Positions 48,724 to 60,395 of a stretch of 64,000 nt of DNA are shown here, one piece after another. The translations under genes were made by a program, and so were the position numbers. Under the pieces are notes generated by a model. That model had not been told where the DNA came from. It saw only the letters and a program-made list of their open reading frames with translations, and did not search any database. How positions within the stretch are numbered: the stretch's first letter is position 1; each line of letters starts with the position of its first letter. Origin of the DNA: Mycolicibacter hiberniae (lineage in GTDB: Bacteria; Actinomycetota; Actinomycetes; Mycobacteriales; Mycobacteriaceae); contig NZ_AP022609.1 of NCBI RefSeq assembly GCF_010729485.1, positions 992,001 to 1,056,000 on the forward strand, read 5' to 3'.

Positions 48724-49644
48724 TCAGGCGGCCGGCTCGTGGGTGAGCTCTTTGAACCAGCTGGGAATGGGCTTGAGCAGGCGCTTGGGGTAGAAGCCGG
48801 ACAGCCACACCGCGGGGTTGGCCAGCAGGTGGTACGGACTGTCCGGGTTGGCCATCCAGCTCGAGTAGCGCTTGACCACCCGGTAGGCCGGCACCCGCCG
48901 GGTGTGTTCGCCACGCTCGCCGAGCTGCGTGAAGCGCATCAAGGCGGTGTAGAGCCGCTGGGGGTCCAATCCCATGCCGATCACCTCGTTGCGCACCCGG
49001 TTGAGCAGGGGGATCGAGATCAGCGCGCCGATGATCAGCGACGGCGAGGCCATGGTGCCGACGAACTCGATCGCCAGCCGACGCGCATCGGCGTGGCCGA
49101 TCATGTCCAGCACCTCGAAATCGACTGCGATATGCCGGGATTCGTCGTTGTTGATCTTCTCGAACACCTGATGGCAGACGGGGTCGTCGACCTCGTCGAG
49201 CAGGAATTTGAGCAGGGCGCCGTCAAGGGCGACTTCCAGCATCGGGATCACGGTGCCCAGAACCGACAGCGGCAGGTCGTCGGAGTACTCGTCGAGCCAT
49301 TGCATCGCCAACCGGATGTTGACGTTGGGTTCGGGCATCTCGCCGTCTTCGAGCATGCCCCAGCGCTTCATCAGTGCCAGTTCGGCGTTGGCGTGGCGTT
49401 GCTCCTCGGCGTGGAAGTACCGGTAGATCTCGGCCAGCGTGGCGGTCGGGGCCTTGCGGGCCAGGGCGGCGAACCCGCGGGCGCCGATGTTCTCGATCCA
49501 GCACAGGTCAGCCATGAACTTCTTGAGGTTGGGCACCATGTCGGGGCGGATCAGCTCGGCTCCCGGTGCGTCCCAGTCGATATCGGCCAGAGCCCACTGC
49601 CGATCCTTGATCTTGGCGAGCATCACGTCCATGTCGAGAGCCAT
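48724..49644 (-). CDS. Ferritin-like diiron protein, probable oxygenase or hydrolase
   Basis: 306 aa. Helical protein with metal-ligand style motifs: FHAEEQRHANAE (ExxH, about residue 78-87) and NNDESRHIAVDFE (ExxH, about 164-176), with further Glu in CWIENIGARG and MLEVALDG. This is the four-helix diiron plan of the ferritin-like superfamily. ATG 49644 is preceded by GAAGGAGA. It sits between an SDR and a BVMO on the same strand, so it may act on the same compound. The reaction is not known. Confidence 0.78.
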   Translation of the reverse strand: MALDMDVMLAKIKDRQWALADIDWDAPGAELIRPDMVPNLKKFMADLCWIENIGARGFAALARKAPTATLAEIYRYFHAEEQRHANAELALMKRWGMLEDGEMPEPNVNIRLAMQWLDEYSDDLPLSVLGTVIPMLEVALDGALLKFLLDEVDDPVCHQVFEKINNDESRHIAVDFEVLDMIGHADARRLAIEFVGTMASPSLIIGALISIPLLNRVRNEVIGMGLDPQRLYTALMRFTQLGERGEHTRRVPAYRVVKRYSSWMANPDSPYHLLANPAVWLSGFYPKRLLKPIPSWFKELTHEPAA

Positions 49645-49655
49645 GTGCTTCTCCT

Positions 49656-50513
49656 TCAGTCAGCCCTTCCCGGCAGTGCCGCACCGGCACGAAACGCCAA
49701 CCCGATGCTTCGGGTGAAGGTCTGTGGGGCGAAACGTTTGACGTTCCAGCCGATCTTGGCGTCCAGCTGCGGCATGCAGTACAGACCGCCGCGGTCGTGG
49801 GTGTCGAGGCAGTCGCGGGCGACCCGCGCCGCCGAGATCCCGGTGAAGCGCATCAGCAGGTTGGCGGCCTCGCCGGACTGCGCCGTGACCCGGCCGGATT
49901 CGACGATGTTGGTCTTGACGAAGGTGGGGCACAGCACGGTCACGCCGATGCCGGTGCCGGACAACTCGGCCGCCAGGGTCTCCGACAAGGACAGCACACC
50001 GGCCTTGCTGACGTTGTAGGCCGCCATCTCCGGCGCGGCGCCGAAGGATGCGGCCGAGGCGACGTTGATGATGCCGCGGGGCCGGTCGGAACCCGCCGCT
50101 CGCAGCATCGGGGTGAACACATGGCAGCCGTGAATCGGGCCCCACAGGTTGACGTTGAGCGTCCAGGTCCAGTCGTCGAGCGCCATGTCGCCGATCTGGC
50201 GGCCGCCGGCGCCCACGCCGGCGTTGTTGATCACCAGGGTGGGGGAATGGCCGAACCAGGACTGTGCGGCATCGGCCAGGGCGCTGACCTCGTCGATCGC
50301 CGAGACGTCGCAGTGCACCGCGGTCGCTTCGCCGCCGGCGGCTGTGATGGCCTCGGCGGTGCGCCGGGCGCTGTCGTCGTCGATGTCACTGCAGACCACG
50401 GCGCTGCCGCGGCGGGCGAGTTCGAGGGCGAAGGCGGCACCGATGCCGCTGCCGGCGCCGGTGACGACGGCCGAAGCCCCATGGCTGCGTTTCGGCGAGC
50501 GGCCAAAGATCAT
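49656..50513 (-). CDS. Short-chain dehydrogenase/reductase
   Basis: 285 aa from the ATG at 50513 (MIFGRSPKRSHGA); a TTG four codons upstream is possible. The SDR motifs VTGAGSGIGAAFALE (TGxxxGIG), NNAGVG and the catalytic Ser-Tyr-Lys in SAASFGAAPEMAAYNVSKAG are all present. NAD(P)-dependent oxidation or reduction of a hydroxyl or keto group is expected. It is the first gene of the four-gene minus-strand operon, with the diiron gene 12 bases downstream. Confidence 0.9.
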   Translation of the reverse strand: MIFGRSPKRSHGASAVVTGAGSGIGAAFALELARRGSAVVCSDIDDDSARRTAEAITAAGGEATAVHCDVSAIDEVSALADAAQSWFGHSPTLVINNAGVGAGGRQIGDMALDDWTWTLNVNLWGPIHGCHVFTPMLRAAGSDRPRGIINVASAASFGAAPEMAAYNVSKAGVLSLSETLAAELSGTGIGVTVLCPTFVKTNIVESGRVTAQSGEAANLLMRFTGISAARVARDCLDTHDRGGLYCMPQLDAKIGWNVKRFAPQTFTRSIGLAFRAGAALPGRAD

Positions 50514-50530
50514 GGACTGAGTCAACCGAC

Positions 50531-50542
50531 AATGGTGCCATT
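50531..50542. promoter_or_regulatory. Inverted repeat AATGG-TG-CCATT upstream of the SDR operon
   Basis: AATGG and CCATT are inverted around two bases, 18 bases before the SDR start. It may be an operator for the MerR-family regulator or another repressor, or chance. Confidence 0.3.
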
Positions 50543-50612
50543 AGTCAATGGCAATGTTGTGCGCCGTGCCCGGCCGCAGCGGACCGGGCACGGCTGTCGC
50601 ACAACAGACGGG

Positions 50613-51512
50613 CTAGTTGAACAGCCCGGTCAACCAGTCCAGGTCGAACAGGTTGGCGTCCGCCACGGTGATACCCGGGTCGATGTCGACGTCGGCCACC
50701 GGAATGGTCGAGGTCAACGCGTTCCCGATCATCTCGGGCAGCTTGTCGAACAGGTAGGCGAAGGTGCCGTTCTCGGTGAGCAGGCCCTGCCACGGCGCCC
50801 GCGGCACGCCGCCGTCCTCGTCCCACACGACGTAGCCGTTGAGCAGCGCGTCGAACGGGTCCTGCGGCGGGTTGCCCGGGTTGATGGTCAGGTTCTCGGC
50901 CAGCGCGAACTGGAAGCCGAGGAAGGGCTCCCACACCGACTTGGCGGCGCTCTTCCAGAAGTCGAAGTCGTTGAACAGATCCTGCACGTTGGTCCAGACC
51001 TGGCTCAGATCGGTGCCGATGCCGAGGATTCCGGTGACCTCTTCGCCTCCGGACACGTGGTTGAACAGCGGCTGGAAGATGTACTGCGCGCCGAAGATCA
51101 GGTCCCAGTTGATCAGGTTCCAGGCGTGGGTGACGTCACCGACCTTGAGGAACTCGATGATCTCCGGGAGGGTGTTCTCCAGTCCGCGGATCGGGCCGAT
51201 GCCTGACCACATGCCCTCGATGCCGTCCCACGAGCCCTGCAGGCTGTCGCGGGCGACGTCGCCGTAGTAGCTGCCGAGCTCCCCGATGGCCGAGAAAAGC
51301 GGGTTCGGCCCCGAGAGCAGGTCCGTGAGGTAGTCGAGGTTCTCCGCGGTGGTGGCGGTGAGCTCGACTGCGGGTTGGTGGTGGCCGACCGACACCAGCG
51401 GTGCGACCGGGTTCACCGCGATCACGCCGGCGCCGGCGAGCGCGATACCGGCGGCCAGGAGGCCCCCCGTGTGTACCGTGCCGCGTTCTGCGGCGGCAAA
51501 GGCGAGTTGCAT
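50613..51512 (-). CDS. Exported protein of unknown function with IdeR-like box upstream
   Basis: 299 aa from ATG 51512 (MQLAFAAAERGTVHTGG). A hydrophobic stretch, LLAAGIALAGAGVIAVNPVA (about residues 18-37), fits a signal or anchor; it recalls proteins annotated GjpA-like or PE/PPE-associated in mycobacteria, but I cannot confirm a family. The rest is acidic and aromatic, rich in Trp, Phe and Asn (SVWEPFLGFQFALAENLTIN, LNGYVVWDEDGG), with no cysteine, consistent with an extracytoplasmic or outer-envelope protein. It is divergent from mbtL. The intervening region has two IdeR-like boxes, the nearer 84 bases upstream, so iron control is likely. Confidence 0.75.
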   Translation of the reverse strand: MQLAFAAAERGTVHTGGLLAAGIALAGAGVIAVNPVAPLVSVGHHQPAVELTATTAENLDYLTDLLSGPNPLFSAIGELGSYYGDVARDSLQGSWDGIEGMWSGIGPIRGLENTLPEIIEFLKVGDVTHAWNLINWDLIFGAQYIFQPLFNHVSGGEEVTGILGIGTDLSQVWTNVQDLFNDFDFWKSAAKSVWEPFLGFQFALAENLTINPGNPPQDPFDALLNGYVVWDEDGGVPRAPWQGLLTENGTFAYLFDKLPEMIGNALTSTIPVADVDIDPGITVADANLFDLDWLTGLFN

Positions 51513-51531
51513 TGCTATCTCCTAAGTTTCA

Positions 51532-51543
51532 CCTCAGCTGAGG
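51532..51543. promoter_or_regulatory. Perfect 12-bp palindrome CCTCAGCTGAGG
   Basis: It lies 20 bases upstream of the exported protein gene, within the expected leader. It could be an operator or a small RNA hairpin; nothing more can be said. Confidence 0.35.
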
Positions 51544-51595
51544 CGAGGCTTGTTCTGTGGGTACTGCGGCGCCAACGTAACCAGACACCTGAGGA

Positions 51596-51614
51596 TTAGG
51601 CAAGGCTTCCCTAA
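51596..51614. promoter_or_regulatory. IdeR-like iron box, exported-protein side
   Basis: TTAGGCAAGGCTTCCCTAA matches 15 of 19 positions of the IdeR consensus TTAGGTTAGGCTAACCTAA and keeps the palindromic ends. It lies between the exported protein gene (minus) and mbtL (plus) and may serve the former. Confidence 0.78.
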
Positions 51615-51634
51615 GTGTGTTATCTATCACAAAG

Positions 51635-51653
51635 TAGGGCAAGGCTAACCTTA
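51635..51653. promoter_or_regulatory. IdeR-like iron box, mbtL side
   Basis: TAGGGCAAGGCTAACCTTA matches the core AGGCTAACCT of the IdeR consensus exactly and 13 of 19 overall. It lies 30 bases upstream of the mbtL ATG. Confidence 0.75.
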
Positions 51654-51682
51654 CTTACCTCAATCGTGTAGCGTCGCTCGGC

Positions 51683-51939
51683 ATGAGTTCGTCGCCTTCT
51701 GATGCCATCGGTGTCGCGCTGCGCGAGATCCTGCGTGACGACCTGAACGTCGACCTCAACCGGGTGACGCCGGAGTCGCGGCTGGTCGACGACGTCGGCC
51801 TGGATTCGGTGGCGTTCGCGATCGGCATGGTGGCCATCGAAGACCGGCTTGGCGTGGCCCTGTCCGAGGAAGACCTGTTGACCTGCGACACGGTCGGGGA
51901 CCTCGAGGCCGCCATCCGGGCGAAAGCCCCCGCCGACGC

Positions 51940-51943
<4 letters not shown>
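51683..51943 (+). CDS. mbtL: Acyl carrier protein MbtL
   Basis: 86 aa acyl carrier protein. The phosphopantetheine site is [10 protein letters not shown] (Ser about residue 41). It carries the long acyl chain that MbtK will transfer to the lysine of mycobactin. ATG 51683 follows an IdeR-like box by 30 bases. Its stop overlaps the mbtM start (GTGA at 51940). In M. tuberculosis this is Rv1344, in a locus apart from mbtA-J. Confidence 0.93.
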
Positions 51944-53519
<1,576 letters not shown>

Positions 53520-53523
<4 letters not shown>

Positions 53524-54680
53524 CCGCTGCTGTCGACAGCTACCGCGCTCTGCTGGACGAGGTGTTCGACCAGCGGGTGGTTGACTGGACGGCGCAAGCC
53601 GAAGCCACCGAGCGTTTTCCGCGCGCGTTGATCGAGCACTTGGGACGTACCGGGGTGTTCGCGCAGAAGTGGAGCAACGGCCAGCATCCCGATGTCTCCA
53701 AGCTGGTGGCCCTGGCATTCAAACTGGGCCACCTGCGGTCGGCCGGCATCGGGGTCGGGGTGAGTCTGCACGACTCGGCCATCGCGATCCTGCGCCGATT
53801 CGGGCGATCGGAGTATCTGCAGAACATCTGCGCGCAGGCCATCGCCGGACAGGCGGTGCTCTGTATCGGCGCCTCGGAGGAGTCCGGCGGTTCGGACCTG
53901 CAGATCGTCGAGACCGAAGTGCGTTCCGTCCGTGACGGTTACGAGGTACGCGGCCGCAAGAAGTTCGTGTCTTTGTCGCCGATCGCCGACCACATCATCG
54001 TGGTGGCTCGCGGTGTGGACCACGACGAGAACAGCCGGCACGGCAATGTCCTGGTGATCGCGGTCCCGATTTCCCAAGTGCACGTCAACGAGCCCTATCG
54101 CAAGGTGGGGGCCGGGCCGCTGGACACCGCCGCGGTCGATATCGACACCTGGGTGCCCGCCGATGCCCTGATCGCCCGCCCGGGCACCGGTTTGGCCGCC
54201 ATTTCCTGGGGCCTGGCGCATGAGCGCATGTCGATCGCGGGGCAGGTCGCGGCGTCGTGCCAGCTGGTGCTCGGTCTGACCCATGCGCGGATGATGCGCC
54301 GCCGGCAGTTCGGTGCAACCCTGTTCGAACATCAGGCGCTGCGGATGCGGGTGGCTGACCTGCAGGCCCGCGTGGACATGGTTCGCCACGCGCTCAACGG
54401 CATTGCCGCCGAAGGAAAGCTCGATCTGCGTGCCGCCGCGGCCATGAAAGTCACCGCGGCCCGCCTCGGCGAAGAGGTGTTCTCCGAATGCATGCACATC
54501 TTCGGGGGGTCGGGCTACCTGGTCGATGAGACACCGATCGGGCGCTGGTGGCGCGACATGAAGCTGGCCCGGGTGGGTGGCGGAACCGATGAGGTGCTCT
54601 GGGAACTGGTCGCGGCCGGAATGCGCCCCGACTACGACGGCTACGCCGAGTTGTTCGAGAGCGGGTCGTCGTCGGGGTAG
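53520..54680 (+). CDS. mbtN: Acyl-CoA dehydrogenase-like MbtN
   Basis: 386 aa FAD enzyme (FadE14) that introduces the double bond into the acyl chain on MbtL. GTG 53520 ([15 protein letters not shown]) overlaps the mbtM stop. Features are [49 protein letters not shown] and the C-terminal [15 protein letters not shown], where Glu is in the catalytic place. The last 40 bases overlap the convergent mbtK gene, unusual for the tail of this family. Confidence 0.93.
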
Positions 54681-55270
54681 CGCAGTACGGCGTAGAGCGC
54701 CATCCGGCGATAGCCCATGTCGTGTTCACCGAGGAAGGTGCCGCCGACATACTCGGCCAACCGGCGCATGGCCGTGTTGCGGTACTCGGGTTCGAACATC
54801 ATTCGTCGGCACTGTGGTTCGAGGTCGAACACGCTTTTCATCACCCGCGGCAACAGGATCGCCGCGAATCCCCGATTGACCGCTGCGAGGTCGGCCACCG
54901 CCCCGTGCATGCCCAGATCGTAGGGGTGGGCGGAGTAGTATTTTGCGATGGAATCCTTTGACGCTCGGTACAATTCGATGTAGCCGCTGTCTTGTCCGTG
55001 CCGGCTGACGATCAAGGGGCGGGTGAAGCTGCCGGCGACGAGGGCGCTCAGGTAGGCGTGCCAGCGCTCCGGTGGCCAGGCGGACTCCCATGTCTGCGCC
55101 AGATGTGGCCGGTTCATCCACTCGGAGACCATCTCGGCGTCGGCGTCGGGGTCGGCTACCCGGATGGAGTAGGGGGCGGCCAGAACCGGAATCGGCGGTG
55201 CCGGAACGCGGCGAACCTCGTCGGGGATGTCCGTGAGTTCACGGGGCACAATGTTGGCGGCGTCAGTCAT
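54641..55270 (-). CDS. mbtK: Lysine N-acyltransferase MbtK
   Basis: 209 aa GNAT-family enzyme of the IucB/Rv1347c group, the usual length. It moves the acyl chain from MbtL to the epsilon-amino group of lysine in mycobactin. Features are [60 protein letters not shown] and [23 protein letters not shown] 55270 is on the strand opposite to mbtLMN, with a shared IdeR-like box toward irtA. The 3' end overlaps mbtN by 40 bases. Confidence 0.93.
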   Translation of the reverse strand: MTDAANIVPRELTDIPDEVRRVPAPPIPVLAAPYSIRVADPDADAEMVSEWMNRPHLAQTWESAWPPERWHAYLSALVAGSFTRPLIVSRHGQDSGYIELYRASKDSIAKYYSAHPYDLGMHGAVADLAAVNRGFAAILLPRVMKSVFDLEPQCRRMMFEPEYRNTAMRRLAEYVGGTFLGEHDMGYRRMALYAVLRYPDDDPLSNNSA

Positions 55271-55310
55271 AACGAACGGTCAGCCTACCCCGAGCACCCG
55301 TCCGCAAAAG

Positions 55311-55329
55311 TGAGGCTAGGGTAACCTAG
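55311..55329. promoter_or_regulatory. IdeR-like iron box between mbtK and irtA
   Basis: TGAGGCTAGGGTAACCTAG matches 15 of 19 positions of the IdeR consensus. It lies 40 bases before mbtK (minus) and about 68 before irtA (plus), so it may control both. Confidence 0.8.
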
Positions 55330-55397
55330 GTTCGAAGTGGCGGCGGGCGCTGCGCCCGGCTCCGCGGGGGTGGGCCACCGTTGGCGAAAGGACCGTG

Positions 55398-57989
55398 ATG
55401 GCGCGCGGCGTACAGGGTGCGATTCTGCGGGGTTTCGGCGCCCGCGACCACACCGTAACGGTGCTCGAGACCAGCTGGATCGCCCCGCATTTCCTGCGGA
55501 TCTGGATGCATTCGCCCACCCTGTTCACCGACGCCGTCGTCGAGCCCTGCGCCTGGCTGCGGTTCTGGTTCCCCGACCCGGACGGTTCGGCCACCGAGTT
55601 TCAACGCGCCTACACCATCGCCGAAGGCGACGCCGAGAGCGGACGCTTCGCGGTCGACATGGTGCTGCACGAACCGGACGGCCCGGCCACCCGGTGGGCG
55701 CGCACCGCCGAACCCGGGGCCACCCTCACGGCGATGTCGCTGATGGGCTCGACGCGCTTCGAGGTGCCCGACGCCGACACCGGACCCGCCGGCTACCTGC
55801 TGCTCGGCGACTCGGCGTCCATCCCGGGCATCAACGCGATCATCGGCACCGTTGGCCCCGACATTCCGATCGAGCTGTATCTCGAACAGCACGACGACAA
55901 CGACGTCCTGATCCCGCTGCGGCAACACCCGCGGCTGCGGGTGCACTGGGTGCCGCGGCGCGGCCCGCACTCGCTGGCAGAGGCGATCGAGGCCCGGGAC
56001 TGGTCGAACTGGTATGCCTGGGCCACCCCCGAGGCCGCGACGCTCAAGGCCCTGCGGACCCGGCTGCGCGACGAGTTCGGCTTTCCCAAATCCGAGATCC
56101 ACGCCCAGGCCTACTGGACCGCCGGCCGCGCGATGGGCACCCAGCGCGACACCGCGGACACCGCGGACTCGGCGTTGACTCTGCCGCCACCAGACAAAAG
56201 TGCGAGTGAGGCCCCTGGTGAGCGCAGAGTCAACGGGAAAGGGAGCAAGGGGCAGTGGCGCGCCCAGGCCGCCGGCCGGCTGCTCGGTGCGGTGCGGGTG
56301 CCACTGATCGTCTCCGGTGTTCTGCAGGCCCTGATCACGCTGCTGCAGTTGGCTCCGTTTGTGCTGCTGGTGGAGCTGGCCCGGTTGCTGGTCGCCGGCG
56401 CCGACGAGTCCCGGCTGTGGACGGTCGGGGTCGCCGCGCTCACGGTGCTGGGGCTGGGCACCCTGCTGGGCGCGGGCCTGACGCTGTGGCTGCATGTGGT
56501 CGACGCCCGGTTCGCCAGCTCCCTGCGCACCCGGCTGCTGAGCAAGCTCTCCCGGCTGCCGCTGGGCTGGTTCACCGACCGGGGATCCGGGGCGATCAAA
56601 CAGCTGGTCGCCGACGACACGTTATCCCTGCACTACCTGGTGACCCACGCCATTCCCGACGCCGTGGCCGCAGTGGTGGCACCGGTGGCGGTACTGGTCT
56701 ACCTGTTCCTGGTGGACTGGCGGGTCGCGCTGGTGCTGTTCGTGCCCGTGCTGGTCTACCTGGTGCTGATGTCGGTGATGATGACCCAATCCGGTCCCAA
56801 GATCAGCCAGGCGCAGCGCTGGGCCGAGCGGATGAACGGCGAAGCCGGCACCTACCTGGAGGGCCAGCCGGTGATCCGGGTGTTCGGCGGCGCCGCCGCC
56901 TCCACCTTCCGCAGCCGCCTGGACGAGTACATCGATTTCCTGGTGTCCTGGCAGCGGCCGTTCGTCGGCAAGAAGACACTGATGGACCTGGTCACCCGGC
57001 CGTCGACGTTCCTGTGGCTGATCCTGCTGACCGGCACCCCGCTCGTGGTCGCCGGCCGGATGGACCCGGTGAATCTGCTGCCCTTCCTGTTGCTGGGCAC
57101 CACATTCGGCGCCCGGCTGCTGGGCATCGGGTTGGGTGTCGGCGGTATCCGGGGCGGAATGCTGGCCGCCCGGCGGCTGCAGATCGCCCTGGACGAACCC
57201 GAACTCGCCGTCGAGCACGCGCCGCCGGGGCAGGCGGACGCCCCCGCCGGGGTGCGCTTCGATTCGGTCACCTTCGGCTACCGCCCCGGTGTGCCGGTGA
57301 TCCGGGATGTGTCGCTGACCCTGCGGCCGGGCACGGTGACCGCGCTGGTGGGGCCGTCGGGATCGGGAAAATCCACCCTGGCTGCGCTGCTCGCCCGGTT
57401 CCACGACGTCGACTCCGGCTCGATATCGGTTGATGGACAGGACATCCGGACGCTGACCGCCGACGAACTGTATCGGCGGGTGGGATTCGTGCTGCAGGAG
57501 ACCCAGCTGGTACACGGCAGCGTGCGGGACAATATCGCCTTGGCCGCACCGGAGGCCACCGACGAGCAGGTGCACGCGGCCGCCGTAGACGCCCAGATCC
57601 ATGACCGGATCCTGCGGCTGCCGCAGGGCTACGACACGGTGCTCGGTGCCGCTTCGGCCCTCTCGGGCGGGGAACGGCAACGACTCACCATCGCCCGAGC
57701 CATCCTTGCCGACACACCGGTGTTGATCCTCGACGAGGCCACCGCGTTCGCCGATCCCGAATCGGAATACCTGGTGCAGCAGGCGTTGAACCGGTTGACC
57801 CGGGACCGCACCGTGCTGGTCATCGCGCACCGGCTGCACACGATCACCGCCGCCGACCAGATCGTGGTGCTCGACCACGGCGGCGTCGCCGAGCAGGGCC
57901 GGCACGAGGAGCTGCTGGCCGCGGGGGGACGTTATCGCCAGCTCTGGGACAGCGGTCGCGCCGCGGTCGCTGCGGAGGCGAGCCGATGA
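55398..57989 (+). CDS. irtA: Mycobactin import ABC transporter IrtA with fused siderophore-interacting domain
   Basis: 863 aa from ATG 55398 (GTG at 55395 also possible), with GAAAGGA just upstream. An N-terminal siderophore-interacting/flavin domain (about 1-270) has the FAD motif [13 protein letters not shown]. It is followed by six membrane helices (about 290-590) and an ATPase: Walker [10 protein letters not shown], signature [15 protein letters not shown], Walker [13 protein letters not shown]. With IrtB it forms an exporter-fold importer that takes up Fe-carboxymycobactin and reduces the iron at the flavin domain. ATGA overlap with irtB. Confidence 0.95.
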   Translation: MARGVQGAILRGFGARDHTVTVLETSWIAPHFLRIWMHSPTLFTDAVVEPCAWLRFWFPDPDGSATEFQRAYTIAEGDAESGRFAVDMVLHEPDGPATRWARTAEPGATLTAMSLMGSTRFEVPDADTGPAGYLLLGDSASIPGINAIIGTVGPDIPIELYLEQHDDNDVLIPLRQHPRLRVHWVPRRGPHSLAEAIEARDWSNWYAWATPEAATLKALRTRLRDEFGFPKSEIHAQAYWTAGRAMGTQRDTADTADSALTLPPPDKSASEAPGERRVNGKGSKGQWRAQAAGRLLGAVRVPLIVSGVLQALITLLQLAPFVLLVELARLLVAGADESRLWTVGVAALTVLGLGTLLGAGLTLWLHVVDARFASSLRTRLLSKLSRLPLGWFTDRGSGAIKQLVADDTLSLHYLVTHAIPDAVAAVVAPVAVLVYLFLVDWRVALVLFVPVLVYLVLMSVMMTQSGPKISQAQRWAERMNGEAGTYLEGQPVIRVFGGAAASTFRSRLDEYIDFLVSWQRPFVGKKTLMDLVTRPSTFLWLILLTGTPLVVAGRMDPVNLLPFLLLGTTFGARLLGIGLGVGGIRGGMLAARRLQIALDEPELAVEHAPPGQADAPAGVRFDSVTFGYRPGVPVIRDVSLTLRPGTVTALVGPSGSGKSTLAALLARFHDVDSGSISVDGQDIRTLTADELYRRVGFVLQETQLVHGSVRDNIALAAPEATDEQVHAAAVDAQIHDRILRLPQGYDTVLGAASALSGGERQRLTIARAILADTPVLILDEATAFADPESEYLVQQALNRLTRDRTVLVIAHRLHTITAADQIVVLDHGGVAEQGRHEELLAAGGRYRQLWDSGRAAVAAEASR

Positions 57990-59725
57990 TCCGCACCCTG
58001 ATCCAGCTGATCCCGCAGGATCGCCGCCCCCGGCTACTGGGCTACGCCGTGCTGACCACCGTGTCGGTGGCGGTGCGCGCGGCCGCCACCGTCTTACTGG
58101 TCCCTCTCCTGAGCGCGCTGTTCTCCGACACCCCGGGTGCAGCGCTGCTGTGGCTGGGCTGGCTGACGGTGGCCACCGTCGTGGGCTGGCTGGTCGATTA
58201 CTGGTGCGCCCGAATCGGTTTCGACCTGGGCTTCGCCGTCCTCGACCACACCCAACATGACGTCGCCGACCGCCTGCCTGGCGTACGCCTGGGCTGGTTC
58301 ACCCAGGCCAACACGGCTACGGCACGCCAGGCGATCGCCAGCACCGGCCCCGAACTGGTCAGTCTGGTGGTCAACCTGGCGACGCCGCTGATCAGCGCGA
58401 TCCTGCTGCCGCCGGCTATCGCCGTGGCGCTGTTCGGGGTCTCCTGGCAGCTGGGGCTGGCCGCCCTGGGCGGGGTACCGCTGCTGCTGGGCGCGCTGTG
58501 GGCGTCCAACCGGCTCAGCGCCCGCGCGGACGCCGCCGCCGGCGACGCCAACACCGCGCTCACCGAACGGATCATCGAATTCGCCCGCACCCAGCAGGCC
58601 CTGCGCGCGGCCCGGCGCGTCGAACCCGAACGCAGCACCGTCGGACTGGCCCTCAACGCCCAGCACGGCGCGGCCATGCGGCTGCTGCTCATGCAGATCC
58701 CGGGCCAGCTGCTGTTCAGCCTGGCCAGTCAGGGCGCGCTCATCCTGCTCGCCGGTACCACCACCGCGCTGACCGTGACCGGCACGCTGAGCGTCCCGCA
58801 GGCCATCGCCCTGATCGTCGTGGCGGCCCGCTACCTCGAACCGTTCACCGTCATCAGCGAGTTGGCGCCGGCGCTGGAGTCCACCCGGGCCTCCCTGGAC
58901 CGGATCCGTGCGGTGCTCACCGCACCGGAGGTGGCGGTCGGCTGCCGTCGGGTGCCCGGCGACGCGCCCGCGCCCCGCATCGAGTTCGACAACGTCACCT
59001 TCGGCTACGACCCGGCGGGCCCTCCGGTGCTCGACGGGGTCAGCTTCGCGCTGGAGCCCGGCACCACCACGGCCATCGTCGGGCCGTCGGGATCGGGCAA
59101 GAGCACCATCTTGTCCCTGATCGCCGGCCTGCACGAACCGAGCCGTGGCCGGGTCCTGTTGGACGGGGTCGACGCCGCCGAGCTGGACGCGCCGTCCCGG
59201 CGGGCCCTGAGCAGCATGGTGTTCCAGCACCCCTACCTTCTTGACGGCACGGTCGAAGACAACGTGCTGGTGGGAGACCCCGATGCCGACCCGGCCGCGT
59301 TCCAGACGGCGACCGGGCTCGCCCGCGTCGATGAGCTGGTGGCCCGGCTGCCCGACGGCGCCGGCACCCGCGTGGGGGAGGCCGGAGCGGCGTTGTCCGG
59401 CGGTGAGCGGCAACGGGTCAGCATTGCCCGCGCCCTGCTCAAGCCCGCGCCGGTACTGCTGGTCGATGAGGCGACCAGTGCCCTGGACACCGAGAATGAG
59501 GCGGCCATCGTCGCCGCGCTCAGCTCTGAACTGCGCCCGCGCACCCGGGTGATCGTCGCGCACCGGCTGGCCAGCATCGCCCACGCCGACCGCGTGCTGT
59601 TCATCGACGGCGGCCGCATCGTCGAAGACGGAACCATCGGCCAATTACGGGCGGCTGGTGGGCGTTTCGACGAGTTCTGGCGACAGCAGCACGTAGCTGC
59701 CGGTTGGCAGATTTTCGCCGGTTAG
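57986..59725 (+). CDS. irtB: Mycobactin import ABC transporter IrtB
   Basis: 579 aa half transporter. Six membrane helices (about 15-300) are followed by the ATPase: Walker [11 protein letters not shown]-loop [12 protein letters not shown], signature [16 protein letters not shown], Walker [13 protein letters not shown]. It is the obligate partner of IrtA. ATG 57986 overlaps the irtA stop. Next gene is 19 bases downstream, so it may be in the same unit. Confidence 0.95.
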   Translation: MIRTLIQLIPQDRRPRLLGYAVLTTVSVAVRAAATVLLVPLLSALFSDTPGAALLWLGWLTVATVVGWLVDYWCARIGFDLGFAVLDHTQHDVADRLPGVRLGWFTQANTATARQAIASTGPELVSLVVNLATPLISAILLPPAIAVALFGVSWQLGLAALGGVPLLLGALWASNRLSARADAAAGDANTALTERIIEFARTQQALRAARRVEPERSTVGLALNAQHGAAMRLLLMQIPGQLLFSLASQGALILLAGTTTALTVTGTLSVPQAIALIVVAARYLEPFTVISELAPALESTRASLDRIRAVLTAPEVAVGCRRVPGDAPAPRIEFDNVTFGYDPAGPPVLDGVSFALEPGTTTAIVGPSGSGKSTILSLIAGLHEPSRGRVLLDGVDAAELDAPSRRALSSMVFQHPYLLDGTVEDNVLVGDPDADPAAFQTATGLARVDELVARLPDGAGTRVGEAGAALSGGERQRVSIARALLKPAPVLLVDEATSALDTENEAAIVAALSSELRPRTRVIVAHRLASIAHADRVLFIDGGRIVEDGTIGQLRAAGGRFDEFWRQQHVAAGWQIFAG

Positions 59726-59744
59726 CTGTGCGATCATCACAGGC

Positions 59745-60380
59745 GTGAGCGCCGACGATGACCCCGAGGCCCGGATCCGGGAGTTGGAGCGGCCACTTGC
59801 CGACCTCGCCCGCGCCAAGGAACTGACCGTCGCCTCGGCCGGCGCCGGGGGGTGGGCGCCGGCCCATGGTGGTGCAACCGGCGTGGGCAACCGCCGCAGA
59901 GGCGTCGGATTCGGTGCGGTGGGCGCGCTGTTCGTGGCGATCGCGGCGCTCGGGGTGTTCCTCCTCTCCCGCGACCCGGGCGGCACCACCGCGGGAACCC
60001 CCGCCATGCCCAGCAGCAGTGCCACCACCGCGCCGTCGTCACCCGAGCCGCTGGCGGCTGCGCCGTTGCCGGCCGTGCCACCGGCGGAAGTTCCGTCGCC
60101 GGTCCCCGCACCGGCCGGCACCCCGCTCGCCATCTCCGGGGCGGGGGAGACCAAGACACTGGACTGCGCCGGTCGCTACATCTCGGTGAGCGGGGTCAGC
60201 AACACCGTGACGCTCACCGGCCGGTGCGCGGGACTGACGGTGTCGGGAGTCGGCAACGTCATCACCGTCGATGAGTCGCCCACCATCACCGCATCGGGTC
60301 TCAACAATCGGGTGACCTACCGCTCCGGGGATCCCGACATCGCCACCTCGGGCTTCGACAACGTCATCCAACGCGGCTGA
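59745..60380 (+). CDS. Membrane-anchored DUF3060-type protein
   Basis: 211 aa. A cytoplasmic N-terminus, DDPEARIRELERPLADLARA, carries a DUF1707/SHOCT-like short helix pair. Then come one membrane segment (about 54-72, VGALFVAIAALGVFLLS), a Pro/Ser/Ala-rich linker (about 75-130) and a C-terminal domain with repeating SGVSNTVTLTG, SGVGNVITVD and SGLNNRVTYR units, typical of DUF3060 (short beta-helix-like). GTG 59745. It follows irtB by 19 bases on the same strand and may be iron-regulated with it. Function unknown. Confidence 0.8.
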   Translation: MSADDDPEARIRELERPLADLARAKELTVASAGAGGWAPAHGGATGVGNRRRGVGFGAVGALFVAIAALGVFLLSRDPGGTTAGTPAMPSSSATTAPSSPEPLAAAPLPAVPPAEVPSPVPAPAGTPLAISGAGETKTLDCAGRYISVSGVSNTVTLTGRCAGLTVSGVGNVITVDESPTITASGLNNRVTYRSGDPDIATSGFDNVIQRG

Positions 60381-60395
60381 ATCGCCGAAGCCGGT

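Noticed and set aside
49797..51206. 469-codon open frame on +
   Set aside because: It lies antisense to the SDR and the exported protein genes, both supported by motifs or a signal sequence.
56111..57905. Long antisense frames over irtA
   Set aside because: They mirror the irtA coding frame and carry no recognisable domain.
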